DNA of 64,000 nucleotides from Aneurinibacillus sp. GTDB lineage: Bacteria; Bacillota; UBA5301; DYFA01. A model generated the notes under the pieces. That model made no database searches. It saw nothing but the letters and a program-made list of their open reading frames with translations, and was not told the origin of the DNA. The stretch covers positions 59,330 to 123,329 of the forward strand of contig DYFA01000061.1 of the NCBI GenBank assembly GCA_020725425.1. The letters are read 5' to 3'. This document shows positions 19,668 to 28,617 of the stretch, piece after piece. A program made the translations under genes and the position numbers. Position 1 is the stretch's first letter; every line of letters begins with the position of its first letter.

Positions 19668-21080
19668 GTGGCTCAGCGTCCCCTGGAAGCAGCCCGAGAT
19701 TCCGGTTTGGCGAGCGTTCCGTGCGACCTGGAGGGGGAACGCCGCATCCTCGGCATTCTGATCCGTCACCCCAAGAGCATCGACGCCTGCATCGACCGGT
19801 TGCGTGACCACCACTTCTACGACGCCGCCCACCGGCTCATCTTCCGCGTCATCCAGCGGCTCTACCGCGAGAGCGGGCGCATCTCCTACACTCAGATCTA
19901 TAACGTGCTGAGCCGGGAGAACCTCCTCCCCAACCCGAAGGAGGTGCTCCTCTCCCTCACGGAGTCTTTCCTCTCCCGAGCAGAGCTCGCGCCGAGCATC
20001 GAGTCGGTGATCGACGCCTACGCCCGCCGCCGGCTGCTGGAGGCGGCTCAGACTCTAGAGGAACTGGTCTACCGGGCCGGCGACTCCCCCACGGCCACCC
20101 TCCAGGCCCGGGCGCAGGAGCTGATCTTGGCGGCCACCCGGATGGAGGAAGGCTCCGACGATGTCAAGCCGCTGAGCCAGGTGCTGCTCCGGGTTCATGC
20201 GCGCCTGGAAGAGCGCAAGGAAGGCAAGATCGATTCCTACGGCCTGCCAGTAATGTACCAGCCGATCGACGGCATCACCGCGGGCTTCAAGAAGAAGGAC
20301 CTGATCATCCTGGCCGGCCGGCCCTCGATGGGCAAGACCAGCCTGGCCCTGAACATGGCGGTCAACGTGGCCCGGCGCCACAAGCCGGTCCTGATCTTTT
20401 CCCTGGAAATGGACGACGAGCAGATCGGAGACCGGCTGGTGTTAGGGGAATGCTTCCGGCTCCGCCGGCCCAACGGGGAGTATGAGATCACGGCGCAGGA
20501 CTACGCCGTTCCAGTCAAGCTCGATGACGAGAAGTTCGACAAGATCGGCTCCATCTTCAACGACCTGTACTCCCTCCCCGTGTACCTTGTGGACAAGCGG
20601 GGCCTCTCGGTCTCGGACATCAAGGCCAAGGCCCGCAAGGTGGCCGCTGAGCTGGCCAGCCAGGGTCAGACTCTGGCCCTGATCATCATCGACTACCTCC
20701 AGTTGATTCAGCCGCCGGTCGAGACCAACAAGAACTGGGCTCTGGTGGTGGGAGAGATCGTGCGGGAGATCCGCGATCTCGCCGGCGAGCTGGACCTGCC
20801 GATCATTCTCCTCTCCCAACTCAACCGGAGCGTCGAGCAGCGCCCCGACCGACGGCCTCAGCTTTCCGACCTGCGGGACTCGGGGAACATCGAGGAGTTC
20901 GCTGACGTGGTCATGTTCATCTACCGCCGGGAGTACTACTTCCGTGACGAGCCGGAGTCGAGGGGGAAGGCCGAGGTGATCGTGGCCAAGAACCGGAAAG
21001 GCCCGACTGCCACGGCGACCCTGAGCTTCATTCCCGAGTTCACCCGGTTCGTCGATCTGGCCAAAGAGGAGCAGGGCTGA
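19668..21080 (+). CDS. dnaB: Replicative DNA helicase (DnaB family)
   Basis: GTG start; DLIILAGRPSMGKTSLALNMA, LIIIDYLQLIQPP, LSQLNRSVEQRPDRRPQLSDLRDSGNIEEFADVVMFIYR. Confidence 0.93.
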   Translation: MAQRPLEAARDSGLASVPCDLEGERRILGILIRHPKSIDACIDRLRDHHFYDAAHRLIFRVIQRLYRESGRISYTQIYNVLSRENLLPNPKEVLLSLTESFLSRAELAPSIESVIDAYARRRLLEAAQTLEELVYRAGDSPTATLQARAQELILAATRMEEGSDDVKPLSQVLLRVHARLEERKEGKIDSYGLPVMYQPIDGITAGFKKKDLIILAGRPSMGKTSLALNMAVNVARRHKPVLIFSLEMDDEQIGDRLVLGECFRLRRPNGEYEITAQDYAVPVKLDDEKFDKIGSIFNDLYSLPVYLVDKRGLSVSDIKAKARKVAAELASQGQTLALIIIDYLQLIQPPVETNKNWALVVGEIVREIRDLAGELDLPIILLSQLNRSVEQRPDRRPQLSDLRDSGNIEEFADVVMFIYRREYYFRDEPESRGKAEVIVAKNRKGPTATATLSFIPEFTRFVDLAKEEQG

Positions 21081-21307
21081 TGTCGTACTGCGACCGGGAC
21101 GGCCGGATACGGATCCTCTTCGCCGACGCCTACGACACCCTGGCCCGGCAGGGGATTATCACCGCCGGGCAGGCGGAGGCGGTGAAGGAGCTGGTGGACC
21201 GGCTCGAGGAGTTCACACCGGCTGAGCTGGAGTGCCGCCTGGCCGAGGTGTTCCCGGCGGGCCCGGCGGGGGATCCAGAGGACGGGAGCGCAGGCCAGGC
21301 GCCATGA
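21080..21307 (+). CDS. Hypothetical protein
   Basis: Start overlaps dnaB stop; end overlaps radical SAM start. Confidence 0.5.
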   Translation: MSYCDRDGRIRILFADAYDTLARQGIITAGQAEAVKELVDRLEEFTPAELECRLAEVFPAGPAGDPEDGSAGQAP

Positions 21308-21903
21308 TCGCCTACCGCTTCAAAGACGCCTTGTACCTGAATATAACCAACCGCTGCACGAACGACTGCACCTTCTGTCTCCGCCGCCACCGGGAGGGCA
21401 TCGCCGGCCAGCGGCTGTGGCTTGAGGCGGAGCCGGAGGCGGGGGCGGTCCTGGCGGAGATCGGCGACCCGGCGCCCTACCGGGAGGTTGTGTTCTGCGG
21501 GTTCGGCGAGCCGCTTCTCCGCCTGGACGTGGTCAAGGAGGTGGCCGCCGCCCTCCGGCGGACATACCCGGGGCTGCGGCTGCGGGTGGACACGAATGGC
21601 CTGGCCAACCTGGTTTATGGCCGCAACATCGTTCCCGAGCTGGTGGGTCTGATCGACGCCGTGTCCATCAGCCTGAACGCCCCCACCGCCGGGGAGTACG
21701 AGCGGTTGTGCCGGCCCAGCCTGCCGGGGGCCTTTGAGGCTGTCCTGGACTTCACCCGGGAGGCGGTGCGGGCGGTTCCTGAAGTCACCCTCACCGCGGT
21801 GGCCCTGCCCGGCCTGGACCTGGAGGCCTGCCGCCGCCTCGCCGAGAGCCTGGGCGCCCGGTTTCGGGTACGCCCGTTCATCCGGGACGAAGAAGGAGTG
21901 TAG
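21304..21903 (+). CDS. Radical SAM protein (TatD-linked type)
   Basis: LYLNITNRCTNDCTFCLRR CxxxCxxC motif; FCGFGEPLLRLD; VDTNGLANL. Confidence 0.88.
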   Translation: MIAYRFKDALYLNITNRCTNDCTFCLRRHREGIAGQRLWLEAEPEAGAVLAEIGDPAPYREVVFCGFGEPLLRLDVVKEVAAALRRTYPGLRLRVDTNGLANLVYGRNIVPELVGLIDAVSISLNAPTAGEYERLCRPSLPGAFEAVLDFTREAVRAVPEVTLTAVALPGLDLEACRRLAESLGARFRVRPFIRDEEGV

Positions 21904-21907
21904 AACG

Positions 21908-22120
21908 ATGACGAAGGCGACGCGGGACGACCGGGAGGAACTGGAGAGACTGCTCGAGGGGAAGGTGGTTGCCGCCGCCGACCTCCGAAAGGGGACGGTG
22001 CGGCTGACCTTCACTGACGGGACGCGCTTCGAGCGGGCGAAGACGTTCGAAGGTGAGATCGTCGCCACGCTGTTCGCGGCGGACGGAGGGACGATCGCCA
22101 CCGCCCGCATTTGGCCTTGA
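21908..22120 (+). CDS. Hypothetical small protein
   Basis: ATG 21908; translationally linked to previous gene. Confidence 0.5.
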   Translation: MTKATRDDREELERLLEGKVVAAADLRKGTVRLTFTDGTRFERAKTFEGEIVATLFAADGGTIATARIWP

Positions 22121-22276
22121 GGCGGCCTCTTCAGCGGGCACGAGCGGTGAGCGGGGAACCCGTCCGGCAGACGCAGGAAATCCAGGCCGAGGGAAGGATG
22201 CAATTCTTCCGCCACATCCGGTATACTAATACACGCCAGAAAAGTTGTCCCAATTTCGTCCCAAGGAGTTGATGGG

Positions 22277-23347
22277 ATGGTCCGGACCATTCCGGAAGCC
22301 GGGGGACCAGGGGGGCGGGCGGCGGCGCGGCCTGCGGCCCGTACCCGGCGGTCTTCGGCTCCGAAGTGGCAGGCCAGGTTGGTAGCCTTCCTTGCGGTTC
22401 TGATACTTCTCTCAGCCAGTTTGGCCTGGGCCTTGACGCGTAAGGAAATCCAGCTGGTGGTGGACGGGCAGACCCGCCGCGTCGTCACCCATCGCCGGCT
22501 GGTGCGGGCTCTCTTGAGAGCCCACGGTATCCGTCTGGGCCCCGCGGACGAAGTCGTGCCTGGTCCAGCCAGCCCGTTGAAGCGCAGGATGCGCGTGGCC
22601 GTGTACCGCGCCGTGCCGATCACGGTGCAGGTCGACGGGCGCACCTTTGAGTTGCTTACGCCCAAGCAGACGGTCCGCGAGGCCCTGGTCGCGGCCGGCG
22701 TGGCCCTGGGGGAACACGACCGGGTTGAACCGTCCGCCACGGCCCCGGTGGCCTCCGGCCTGACTGTGGTGGTTCACCGCGTTGAGATCAAGGACGTCCA
22801 GCAACAGGTGGAGATCCCCTTCACCGTCCTCCGGAGACAGGACCCTGAACTGGAAAAGGGCCTCGAACGGGTGATCCGGGCGGGGGTCAAGGGGCTCAAG
22901 GAGCGCACTATCCGCGTGACCACGGAGGACGGGAAAGTAATCGCCAAGGCGCTCGTCGCGGAAAAGGTCCTTCGGGAACCCCAGCCGCAGCTTGTAGCGG
23001 TCGGCACGAAGAAGGTCGTGCGGACGCTGCGCACCTCCCGCGGCGAGTACCGTTACACCGAGCGGCGGGTCATGGTCGCCACGGCCTACGATCCCAGCCC
23101 CCGCTCCATCGGCCCCAAGGCGACCGGTTACACCTACCTCGGACTCAAGGCTCAATACGGAATCGTGGCGGTCGACCCGCGGGTTATTCCCCTCCGCAGC
23201 CGGCTCTACATCCCGGGCTACGGGGAGGCGCTGGCGGCGGACATCGGTGGGGCCATCAAGGGCAACCGCATTGACCTCTGTTTTGACACTTATGAGGAAG
23301 CAATCCGCTTTGGCCGGCGAAAGGTCGAGGTCTACGTCCTCGAGTAG
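22277..23347 (+). CDS. yabE: DUF348/G5/3D-domain protein (YabE / Rpf-like)
   Basis: VVDGQTRRVVTHRRLVRALLRAHGI repeats; C-terminal 3D domain VATAYDPSP...YGIVAVDPRVIPLRSRLYIPGYGEALAADIGGAIKGNRIDLCF. Confidence 0.92.
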   Translation: MVRTIPEAGGPGGRAAARPAARTRRSSAPKWQARLVAFLAVLILLSASLAWALTRKEIQLVVDGQTRRVVTHRRLVRALLRAHGIRLGPADEVVPGPASPLKRRMRVAVYRAVPITVQVDGRTFELLTPKQTVREALVAAGVALGEHDRVEPSATAPVASGLTVVVHRVEIKDVQQQVEIPFTVLRRQDPELEKGLERVIRAGVKGLKERTIRVTTEDGKVIAKALVAEKVLREPQPQLVAVGTKKVVRTLRTSRGEYRYTERRVMVATAYDPSPRSIGPKATGYTYLGLKAQYGIVAVDPRVIPLRSRLYIPGYGEALAADIGGAIKGNRIDLCFDTYEEAIRFGRRKVEVYVLE

Positions 23348-23384
23348 GACAGGCGGGGAGCGCCCGGGCGGGGGGATCCCCAAG

Positions 23385-24245
23385 TTGACCCGCCCACGCG
23401 CGGTGGCGCAGCTCCTGGCGCAGTTCGGCCTGCAGCCGCGCAAGCGGTTCGGCCAGAACTTCCTGATCGATGAGCACATCCTGAACAAGATCGTGCGGGC
23501 CGCAAGCCTCTCTCCCTCCGACGTGGTGCTCGAGGTGGGGGCGGGCCTCGGCACGCTCACGGCGGCCCTGGCGGCCCGGGCCGGGCGGGTGGTGGCGGTC
23601 GAACTCGACCGGGATCTCTTCTCCGTCCTGCGTTTCACCGTCGGCCGCCTGCCCAACGTCCGTCTGGTCCGGGGGGATATCCTGGACCTGCGGCTGGCCG
23701 AGCTTCTCCCGGACGACGCCCCTTCCTACAAGGCCGTGGCTAACCTGCCCTACTACATCACCAGCCCTGTCCTGCTCAAGTTCCTGACCGCCACCCGTCC
23801 CTGGGAGCGGCTCGTCTTCATGGTGCAGCGGGAAGTCGCCGACCGGCTGACGGCCAGGCCGGGGACCAAGGCCTACGGCTCGCTCACCGTGATTCTCCAG
23901 TTCTCCGCCGAGGCCACCGTCGTGGCCCGGGTGCCGCGAACCGCCTTCTATCCGGCCCCCGAGGTGGATTCCACCGTGGTGGCGCTCACCCCCCGGCCGA
24001 GCCCTCTGCCGCCCGGCCCGGAGCGCGACGTCTTCTTCCGTGTCGTCCGAGCCGCCTTCGGGCAGCGCCGGAAGACCCTGGCCAACGCCCTGGTGGGCGG
24101 CGGTTTTCCCGGTTCGGCGGTGAAGGCGGCGTTGGCGGAGGCCGGGCTGGATGGCGGCCGCCGGGGGGAAACCCTCAGCTTGGATGAGTTTGTGACGCTG
24201 TCCCGCTGTCTCTCCGTCCAAATCTTGTCGCCCGCCGGAGTTTGA
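23385..24245 (+). CDS. rsmA: 16S rRNA (adenine1518/1519-N6)-dimethyltransferase
   Basis: KRFGQNFLIDEHIL, VLEVGAGLGTLT, NLPYYITSPVL. Confidence 0.95.
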   Translation: MTRPRAVAQLLAQFGLQPRKRFGQNFLIDEHILNKIVRAASLSPSDVVLEVGAGLGTLTAALAARAGRVVAVELDRDLFSVLRFTVGRLPNVRLVRGDILDLRLAELLPDDAPSYKAVANLPYYITSPVLLKFLTATRPWERLVFMVQREVADRLTARPGTKAYGSLTVILQFSAEATVVARVPRTAFYPAPEVDSTVVALTPRPSPLPPGPERDVFFRVVRAAFGQRRKTLANALVGGGFPGSAVKAALAEAGLDGGRRGETLSLDEFVTLSRCLSVQILSPAGV

Positions 24246-24270
24246 GAGTGCCTGGCAAATCCGTTATAAT
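24242..24270 (+). promoter_or_regulatory. Promoter TTGAGA-N17-TATAAT
   Basis: Upstream of YkuK-like gene. Confidence 0.5.
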
Positions 24271-24318
24271 GGTTCGTGGAATTTGTTCTACCTCGGCGGA
24301 GAGAAAGAGGGACGGGGT

Positions 24319-24798
24319 TTGACGAAGGCGGAGTTCATGAGCCCGACCAGGGGGAGGCTCACTTTCGAGCAGCTTTTCCAGGATCTCATCGGCTACGTGT
24401 GCCAAGACCCGGAGGCACACTACCGCCTCATCATCGGCACCGACTCCCAGGCGCGCGAGGAGACGACCTTCGTGACCGCCATCATCATCCACCGGGCCGG
24501 GAAGGGCGCCCGCTATTACTACTCGCGGGAGCAGTCCCGCAGCGTCCGCAGCTTCCGGCAGCGCATTTTCTACGAGACGGCGAAAAGCCTGGAAGTCGCC
24601 GGTCGGCTGGCGGCGAAGCTCTCGGAGAATGGCCAATCGGACCTGGACATCGAGATCCACCTCGATGTAGGGGAAAACGGGCCGAGCCGGGACCTCATCC
24701 GCGAGGTGGTCGGCATGGTCACCGGCAGCGGCTTCGAGGCTCTCATCAAGCCGAATTCCTACGGAGCGTCCAAGGTCGCGGACAAATACACCAAGTAG
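24319..24798 (+). CDS. Ribonuclease H-like YkuK family protein (DUF458)
   Basis: IIGTDSQAREETTFVTAIIIHR...IEIHLDVGENGPSRDLIREVVGMVTGSGFEALIKPNSYGASKVADKYTK. Confidence 0.88.
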   Translation: MTKAEFMSPTRGRLTFEQLFQDLIGYVCQDPEAHYRLIIGTDSQAREETTFVTAIIIHRAGKGARYYYSREQSRSVRSFRQRIFYETAKSLEVAGRLAAKLSENGQSDLDIEIHLDVGENGPSRDLIREVVGMVTGSGFEALIKPNSYGASKVADKYTK

Positions 24799-24852
24799 GG
24801 CCACTTTCCCCGCCTCCTCATAGAATGGGGGTTAGGGAAGGAGGCGCTGGCC

Positions 24853-25773
24853 ATGGCCGGAGAACTGCACCTCGTCGTCAACGGGCGGAGAGCCCTGGCG
24901 CGAGTGGCGCCCCGGCTGGCCGGCGATACGGTCATGGTTCCGGCCCGGGCCGCGGTCGAGAGCTGCGGGGGGACCGTCGAGTACCTCCCCGGCCCTCCCG
25001 CCCGGGTCGTGATTATGCTTGGCGGTTCCCGGAGCGAGGCGGTCGTGGGGGAAAACCAAGCCACCGCTGGGACCCGGCTGGTGCCTCTGCCGGCCCCGCC
25101 GGTTATAGTGGAGGACACGATGCTGGTGCCGGCGGAGGTCCTGCGGCCGCTGGGGATCGAGGTGGAAGTAGCTGAGCCGGCCCGGGCCTGCCTTTGCGGC
25201 TGCCGTGACTCCCGCCTGAGGGGGCGGCGCATCTTCCTCGATCCGGGCCACGGAGGCAGCGATCCGGGGGCCATCGGACCCGGCGGCACCCGGGAGGCCG
25301 CCGTCACGCTGGACGTGGCGCAGCAGACCGCCCGCCTGCTCGGGATGGCCGGCGCTGTCACCTCGCTCAGCCGCACCAGCGACCGGAAGGTCTCCCTGGA
25401 GAGGCGGCTAGCCGCTGCCGAGACCCGACGGACGGAGGTTTTCCTCTCGATCCACGCCAACTCGTTCACCGACCAGCGGGCCCGCGGGACGGAGACCTAC
25501 TATTACGAGACGTGGGAGAGCCAGAAGCTGGCCTCGGCGGTCCAGCAGGAGTTGGTGGAGGAACTGGGCTTGGCCGACCGCGGGGTGAAGGAGGCCTCGT
25601 ACTACGTCCTCCGCCATGCCCGCATGCCGGCTTGCCTGACCGAACTGGCGTTTCTTTCCAGCCCTGACGAAGAGGCGCTCCTGGCCGATGCCTGGTTCAG
25701 GCTGAGAGCGGCCCTGGCCCTTTTCCGGGGTATCAGGACCTTCATGGACAGCGCTGCGGCGCGCCTCGCCTGA
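24853..25773 (+). CDS. N-acetylmuramoyl-L-alanine amidase with Cu-amine-oxidase-like N-terminal domain
   Basis: IFLDPGHGGSDPGAIGPGGTREA, FLSIHANSF, amidase_3 features. Confidence 0.92.
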   Translation: MAGELHLVVNGRRALARVAPRLAGDTVMVPARAAVESCGGTVEYLPGPPARVVIMLGGSRSEAVVGENQATAGTRLVPLPAPPVIVEDTMLVPAEVLRPLGIEVEVAEPARACLCGCRDSRLRGRRIFLDPGHGGSDPGAIGPGGTREAAVTLDVAQQTARLLGMAGAVTSLSRTSDRKVSLERRLAAAETRRTEVFLSIHANSFTDQRARGTETYYYETWESQKLASAVQQELVEELGLADRGVKEASYYVLRHARMPACLTELAFLSSPDEEALLADAWFRLRAALALFRGIRTFMDSAAARLA

Positions 25774-25783
25774 GCTCCGTTTC

Positions 25784-25812
25784 TTGACCCTGTGGACAAC
25801 CTAAGGTATACT
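25784..25812 (+). promoter_or_regulatory. Promoter TTGACC-N17-TATACT
   Basis: Upstream of veg. Confidence 0.6.
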
Positions 25813-25851
25813 GGGACCCGGGGAAGGCGACCATACAAAGAGGTGATATGG

Positions 25852-26124
25852 TTGCCCAAAGGGTTGGCACGAACCAACGTGCTTGACCTGATTCGCGAGG
25901 ACCTGGATTCGTACGTGGGGAAGCAGGTTATCGTGCGGGCCAATCGCGGCCGCCGTAAAGTCGACGAGGTCGAAGGAATCCTCGAGCATACTTACCCCAG
26001 GCTGTTTGTCGTCACACCGCTGGATCGAACCCCCTTCAAGCGGCACTCCTACACCTACTGTGACGTGCTGACCTCCAGCGTCGAAGTGATGCACAACGGC
26101 GCGCGGATCGGCTACACCAAGTGA
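25852..26124 (+). CDS. veg: Veg family protein
   Basis: LARTNVLDLIREDLDSYVGKQVIVRANRGRRKVDEVEGILEHTYPRLFVV. Confidence 0.88.
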   Translation: MPKGLARTNVLDLIREDLDSYVGKQVIVRANRGRRKVDEVEGILEHTYPRLFVVTPLDRTPFKRHSYTYCDVLTSSVEVMHNGARIGYTK

Positions 26125-26207
26125 CGATGACAGGAGACGGACTTCCGTTCCAAGCACGGCGCCTTCCCCTTTCCGGGAGTTCGACGGCGGCCCGCCGCTG
26201 GAATAGG

Positions 26208-26346
26208 GGAAGATCGCTAAGAGGTTCAGGGTCTGGCAGGTGGGATCGCCCACCTGCAACGAGAGTTGCCGTCCTGAAGGACGCAAGTCGGGTTGCTGGC
26301 CTACTCGGAGGCGAGCCAGAGCCTGATGATACGTTAGCGATCTTCC
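26208..26346. ncRNA. Strongly structured ~139-nt element bounded by a 13-bp perfect inverted repeat (structured RNA or MITE-like)
   Basis: GGAAGATCGCTAA...TTAGCGATCTTCC; internal TCAGGGTCTG/CAGAGCCTGA, GCAGGTGGG-ATCG-CCCACCTGC, GCAAC-GAGA-GTTGC, CGTCC-TGAA-GGACG. Confidence 0.5.
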
Positions 26347-26371
26347 GCTTTGTAGAATATCCCCCTTGCCC

Positions 26372-26430
26372 CCAAAATAAACGCAGGCCGGCTGGCTCTC
26401 CGCTCTGGAAAATTCAACCGGCCCGCGTTG
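26372..26430 (-). terminator. Terminator after atpF
   Basis: Minus strand AACGCGGGCCGG...CCGGCCTGCGTT followed by TATTTT. Confidence 0.6.
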
Positions 26431-26451
26431 AATTTGTCGTCGCTGGCACCT

Positions 26452-26973
26452 TCAGGACTTGATGTTCATCGCCGAGTCGAGCTGGTCCACGCAGGACCGC
26501 ACGATGCGCTCGTTGTCCTCCACTGTGATGACCCGGTCCAACAGTTTGCTGGTGGCGAAGACCGTCAGGTTGGCGATCTCGCTCCGGATGTCCATCAAGA
26601 CCTTTTCTTTCTCTTTCTGAATATCGGCCCGGGCCCGCTGGAAGATCTTCAACGCCTCCTGCTCCGCCTGTTCGACCATCTCGCGCTTGAGCTCTTCGCC
26701 CTGCTTGGTGGCCTGAGCCAGCAGGTTGTCCGCATCCTGCTTGGCGTTGGCCATCATCCGCTGGTACTCGGCGAGCAGGTTCTCGGCCTCTTTCTTGGTT
26801 GCCGCGGCCTGCGCCAGCGAGTTTTCGATGAACGACTCACGCCGGGCCAGGATGTCCGATACCGGCTTGAACAAGACTTTATAGAGCAGGTAGACCACGA
26901 TGCCTACGTTTACGGCTTGAAAGATAAAGGTGGGAATGTGGAACGGAGAGATGCCACCGCCTTCAGCCGACAT
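26452..26973 (-). CDS. atpF: F0 ATP synthase subunit b
   Basis: TM then long coiled coil; VLFKPVSDILARRESFIENSLAQAAATKKEAENLL. Confidence 0.92.
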   Translation of the reverse strand: MSAEGGGISPFHIPTFIFQAVNVGIVVYLLYKVLFKPVSDILARRESFIENSLAQAAATKKEAENLLAEYQRMMANAKQDADNLLAQATKQGEELKREMVEQAEQEALKIFQRARADIQKEKEKVLMDIRSEIANLTVFATSKLLDRVITVEDNERIVRSCVDQLDSAMNIKS

Positions 26974-27061
26974 TTCCGTGCCCCCCTCCTGCCGGAAAAT
27001 CCCTGAGCGCCGTGCGCCGGAAGGGTTGCCGGGGGATCCCCCGGCAACCCGGAGCGCCCCT

Positions 27062-27292
27062 CTACTTGATCTTGGTCCACATCAGGATGGCCATAACAAA
27101 GGTAAACAGAGTCAGAGCTTCCATCATGGCCAGGGCCAGAAGGAGCGTCGTGCGGATATCGCCGGCCACCTCCGGCTGGCGCGACATCCCCTCCATAGCC
27201 TTCCCGGTCGCAAAAGCCTGACCTATGGCTGAAGAAATCGCCACTAGGGCGAGGGTGATGCCGACCGGCAGCAGAGTAAGTGCCAGATTCAT
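27062..27292 (-). CDS. atpE: F0 ATP synthase subunit c
   Basis: [40 protein letters not shown]. Confidence 0.95.
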   Translation of the reverse strand: MNLALTLLPVGITLALVAISSAIGQAFATGKAMEGMSRQPEVAGDIRTTLLLALAMMEALTLFTFVMAILMWTKIK

Positions 27293-27327
27293 TCATTTCT
27301 CCCCCCTTTCCAAAGCAACAGCGAGAA

Positions 27328-28026
27328 CTAGTGCCCCTTGAGGATTCCTGTGAGGTAGCTGGTGGTGAGCAAGGTGAAGACGAATGCTTGCACCAGACCC
27401 ATGAGCGCGCCGAGAATCATGACCGGTGTCGGGAGGAAGAGCGGCGCCAGGATGAAAAGCACCGTGACTACCATCTTTTCCCCGAACATGTTTCCGAACA
27501 ACCGGATGGCCAGGGTGAAGGGTCTCATCAGCTCCTCGATCAGGGTCAACGGGGCCATGATCGGCGAGGGTGAGGTGTAATGGTGGATGTAGTGCTTGAG
27601 CCCCTTTTTCTTGGCCCCGATAACGTGCACCGTCAGGATGGCGAAGGCCCCCAGGCCGAACGTGGTCGAGAAGTCGGTGACCGGCGGGAGCATGTTAGGA
27701 ATGAGCCAGGACAGGTTGAGCGTCATCACCGCAATGAACATGCCGCCGATGAACCAGAGGTACTTGCGGCCCTCCCGGCCGAACGCCGGTTCGAGCAGGC
27801 CGTAGATAAACTCGACGAGCATCTCGAGCACGGACTGGAGCTTGCTCGGCTTGTTTTCCGAGAGCCGGCGGGTGGCGAGGTAACACAGGATCACCACGAT
27901 CCCCCAGATGATCCAGGTGTTGGCCACAGTCGAGGTGAGCCACGGAAGGCCGAACACGGGTTTCCGGTCGAAGTGCGAAAGGATGTTCGCCAGCTCGTGC
28001 ATTTTTTCCGGAGTCATGAAATTCAT
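27328..28026 (-). CDS. atpB: F0 ATP synthase subunit a
   Basis: LTLIEELMRPFTLAIRLFGNMFGEKMVV. Confidence 0.95.
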   Translation of the reverse strand: MNFMTPEKMHELANILSHFDRKPVFGLPWLTSTVANTWIIWGIVVILCYLATRRLSENKPSKLQSVLEMLVEFIYGLLEPAFGREGRKYLWFIGGMFIAVMTLNLSWLIPNMLPPVTDFSTTFGLGAFAILTVHVIGAKKKGLKHYIHHYTSPSPIMAPLTLIEELMRPFTLAIRLFGNMFGEKMVVTVLFILAPLFLPTPVMILGALMGLVQAFVFTLLTTSYLTGILKGH

Positions 28027-28035
28027 GCCCTGCCC

Positions 28036-28380
28036 TCACTCCTTTTTCTTGCCGGGGTTCTGGCCCCGGCGAACCCGGGCTTTCTTAAAGTAGAGGCGCC
28101 GCAGGTTCATCGCCCGCTGGTATACGGGGGAGACTTCCTCGTGTTCGACGAAGTCCGTCTCCTTCATACTGGTCAAAGTCTCGTAGAGACTCTTGAAAGC
28201 CACGACCGTCCCGAGCACAATCCCTGACACCAAGAAGAGGGGCGTCGTCTTGTACCGGTGATCGAGCCAGTTGCCCAGCCAAGCTCCTCCGCCTACGGCA
28301 AAGACCAGCGTGAAGCCAAAAGACAGAGCGACGTTGCCATACTTTGCGAATAGGTAGAGGTCGTTCTGCTTCCGGGCCAC
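28036..28380 (-). CDS. AtpZ/AtpI-type F0 accessory membrane protein
   Basis: GTG start; GNVALSFGFTLVFAVGGGAWLGNWLDHRYKTTPLFLVSGIVLG. Confidence 0.8.
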   Translation of the reverse strand: MARKQNDLYLFAKYGNVALSFGFTLVFAVGGGAWLGNWLDHRYKTTPLFLVSGIVLGTVVAFKSLYETLTSMKETDFVEHEEVSPVYQRAMNLRRLYFKKARVRRGQNPGKKKE

Positions 28381-28617
28381 GTTGCACCTTCCTCCGGACA
28401 GGCCCGCCGAGTCGGTTTCCGTTTTAGAGCTAGAAGTAGTGATGTTATATTCGTCCTGGGCCGGCCAACTCCTCCCGAATCGCGTTGCCGGTCTGCGATT
28501 ATTTTTCATAAATTCCGCCAAAAACGGGCTGGAGTCCGGGTTACGGCGGATAGCGCCTCTCCTTGACGGGGCAGGGTAATTCTGCTAATCTGGTCGTGTT
28601 CAAAAGGGGTGGTGGCG

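Noticed and set aside
28421-28439. GTTTTAGAGCTAGAAGTAG resembles the SpCas9 sgRNA scaffold (GTTTTAGAGCTAGAAATAG)
   Set aside because: Single occurrence in an intergenic region, no repeat-spacer array, no tracr-like continuation and no cas genes; the GAAA linker in sgRNA is synthetic, so this is most likely chance.
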